Assembly: GCA_017614655.1 (NCBI GenBank)
Contig: JAGABO010000077.1
Location: 1 to 6,306 of the forward strand
DNA from: Treponema sp.
GTDB lineage: Bacteria; Spirochaetota; Spirochaetia; Treponematales; Treponemataceae
Length of the DNA: 6,306 bases
Direction of reading: 5' to 3'
Shown: positions 4,686-6,306 of the stretch, in pieces
How the letters are laid out: every line of letters starts with the position of its first letter
Position numbering within the stretch: position 1 is the first letter of the stretch
Made by a program: the position numbers and the translations under genes
The notes under the pieces: generated by a model
Seen by the model: the letters and a program-made list of their open reading frames with translations, nothing else
What the model was told of the DNA's origin: nothing
The model's database searches: none

Positions 4686-6306
4686 ACTACAAAACACTTC
4701 CTGTTTATAAACAGAAAGATTTAATACTTTCCTCTCTGAAAAAAAATCAGGTTATAGTCGTTCAGAGTCCTACCGGTTCCGGAAAAACAACTCAGATTCC
4801 TGTCATTCTTCATGAAGCCGGCTATTCAGAAAACGGTGTAATTGCCGTAACACAGCCTAGACGAATCGCTGCCTTAAGTGTAAGTGAATTTATTTCTAAG
4901 CAGCTTAAAACAAAGTATCCGGGACTTGTCGGATATAAAATGCGCTTTGAAGATAAAACTGACTCTACGACAAAAATAAAAATAATGACCGACGGAATTC
5001 TTCTTCAGGAAATGAAGCTTGATCCGTGGCTTTCAAGATATTCAGTCGTAATGGTTGATGAAGCCCATGAAAGAAGCCTTAACATTGACTTTGTCCTTGG
5101 ACTTTTAAAACGCGTACTTCAGGCAAGAAAAGATTTTAAAGTAATCGTAAGTTCTGCCACAATGAATGCAGAAAACTTCAGCAGATACTTCGGAAACTGC
5201 CCTATCGTAAACATCGAAACACAGGTATTTCCCGTTGCAATGGTCTATGATCCGCCGGCAGTTGCTGCAAGCACGTTAAGCGAAAACTCCTCGGAAGCCC
5301 TTCTTGCAAAAATAGAAAGTACAATCAGCCGCGTACTGGATAACGGAGACAAAGGCGATATTCTTGTTTTCCTACCCGGCGAAAAAATCATCAAGGACTG
5401 CATGATGCGGCTTTCTTCCTGTTCCTTCCATTCAAAAATACACATTGTTCCGCTTTACGGACGTCTTCCTAAAGAAGAGCAGGAAAAAGTATTTGATTCA
5501 GCGCCGTTTGGAAAAAAGAAAGTTGTCATAAGCACAAACATTGCAGAAACTTCTGTTACAATCAACGGCATTACTACTGTAATTGATTCAGGACTTGCAA
5601 AGCTAAACTTTTATTCACCTAGAACCTTTACTTCAAGCCTTATTGAATGTCCTGTAAGCAAGGCAAGCTGCGCCCAGAGAAGAGGACGGGCCGGAAGAAC
5701 CCAGAGCGGAACCTGTTACAGACTTTACCCGCGGAAAGATTTTGAATCCAGAAACGAATATACGACCGAAGAAATCTACAGGACAGATTTAAGCGAAGTT
5801 GTCCTTAGAATGTCCGAACTTGGAATAACGGACTTCGAAAGCTTTGACTTTATTTCGCCTCCTTCAAAAGAAGATTTAAGAAGTGCAGTTGTTACCCTCG
5901 AAATGTTAAAGGCACTGGAAAAAGACGGCTCTCTTTCTGCAACAGGAAAAATGATGGTAGAATTCCCGCTTGAACCCCGCGTAAGCCGCATTATCGTAGA
6001 AAGCATAATGAGGTTTCCTGATGTACTGGAAGAAGTCCTCATAGCAGCAGCCTTCTTAAGTACGCAGACTCCGTTTTCACTTCCTGCCGGAGAAGAAATG
6101 GATGCCCGGCTTGCACACCATGCCTTCAGGGATATTCAGGGAGACTTTGTAAGCTACGTCAAGATTTTCAGGACATACACTTCCGTCAAGAACAGGGAGC
6201 GCTGGTGCAAGAATAATTACCTTGATGAAAAAGTCATGGCAGAAATCCTTAACGTAAAGACTCAGCTGGAAGAAATTATCGGCGACAGGATGAAGATTCC
6301 GGTAAC
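4676..6306 (+). CDS. hrpA: DEAH-box ATP-dependent RNA helicase, HrpA type (5' part, runs off the window)
   Basis: The frame is open from ATG 4676 to the right edge, giving 543 full residues without a stop. It is a cytosolic SF2 helicase that unwinds or remodels RNA using ATP. All motifs are intact: I TGSGKTT (33-39), Ia TQPRRIAA (59-66), Ib TDGILLQE (105-112), II DEAH (128-131), III SAT (160-162), IV ILVFLPG (229-235), V STNIAETSVTI (286-296) and VI QRRGRAGR (334-341). Winged-helix and ratchet (HA2) regions follow at about 375-500. The stretch DEAHERSLNIDF matches HrpA; HrpB typically has DEFHERSLQAD. E. coli HrpA has about 1,300 residues and spirochaete forms about 820, so several hundred residues are probably missing. 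It overlaps the CapA-like gene by 10 nt and has no promoter of its own that I can see. The Borrelia burgdorferi homologue is reported to affect global protein levels and infectivity. Confidence 0.95.
   Translation, partial: MAIDYKTLPVYKQKDLILSSLKKNQVIVVQSPTGSGKTTQIPVILHEAGYSENGVIAVTQPRRIAALSVSEFISKQLKTKYPGLVGYKMRFEDKTDSTTKIKIMTDGILLQEMKLDPWLSRYSVVMVDEAHERSLNIDFVLGLLKRVLQARKDFKVIVSSATMNAENFSRYFGNCPIVNIETQVFPVAMVYDPPAVAASTLSENSSEALLAKIESTISRVLDNGDKGDILVFLPGEKIIKDCMMRLSSCSFHSKIHIVPLYGRLPKEEQEKVFDSAPFGKKKVVISTNIAETSVTINGITTVIDSGLAKLNFYSPRTFTSSLIECPVSKASCAQRRGRAGRTQSGTCYRLYPRKDFESRNEYTTEEIYRTDLSEVVLRMSELGITDFESFDFISPPSKEDLRSAVVTLEMLKALEKDGSLSATGKMMVEFPLEPRVSRIIVESIMRFPDVLEEVLIAAAFLSTQTPFSLPAGEEMDARLAHHAFRDIQGDFVSYVKIFRTYTSVKNRERWCKNNYLDEKVMAEILNVKTQLEEIIGDRMKIPV

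Noticed and set aside
5245..6042. Two minus-strand open frames (5245-5445 and 5776-6042) opposite the helicase
   Set aside because: They are antisense to conserved helicase sequence and have no recognisable domains.

Overview
The window looks like chromosome from an anaerobic, host-associated spirochaete, most likely a treponeme. The grounds are an AT-leaning composition (roughly 40% GC by eye), a reverse-type rubrerythrin, a TrpR-family repressor, a large secreted protein ending in an outer-membrane beta-signal, a CapA-type lipoprotein with a loose spirochaete-like lipobox, and a HrpA-type helicase. The genus is an inference from protein families; no rRNA or other marker gene is present.

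Layout: (1) Bases 1-684 (+) hold the 3' end of an unrecognised gene, then 13 bp later a complete reverse rubrerythrin (peroxide/oxygen defence). (2) Bases 698-1003 (-) hold a convergent TrpR-family repressor gene, whose stop lies only 13 bp from the rubrerythrin stop. The only good terminator for the rubrerythrin transcript (713-755) lies inside the 3' coding end of this repressor gene. (3) Bases 1004-1161 are a divergent intergenic region with back-to-back sigma70-like promoters. The rightward one is placed so that its transcript should begin at or within 2 nt of the ATG at 1162, so the message is probably leaderless. (4) Bases 1162-6306 (+) are a tightly packed operon: a 767-residue secreted protein (LpoB/CsgG-like N-terminus, long coiled coil, beta-rich middle, putative C-terminal outer-membrane barrel), a CapA-family metallophosphatase lipoprotein, and a DEAH-box RNA helicase (hrpA) that runs off the right edge. 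The two junctions are 10-nt overlaps, each preceded by a Shine-Dalgarno 8 nt before the start, so translational coupling is likely.

How they work together: the left part is an oxidative-stress unit. The repressor could control tryptophan-related genes elsewhere, since none are present here. The right-hand operon couples two cell-envelope proteins to an RNA helicase, and the envelope pair plausibly acts on the same periplasmic or outer-membrane process. I see no CRISPR array, mobile element, tRNA or rRNA. No intergenic stretch exceeds 300 bp.
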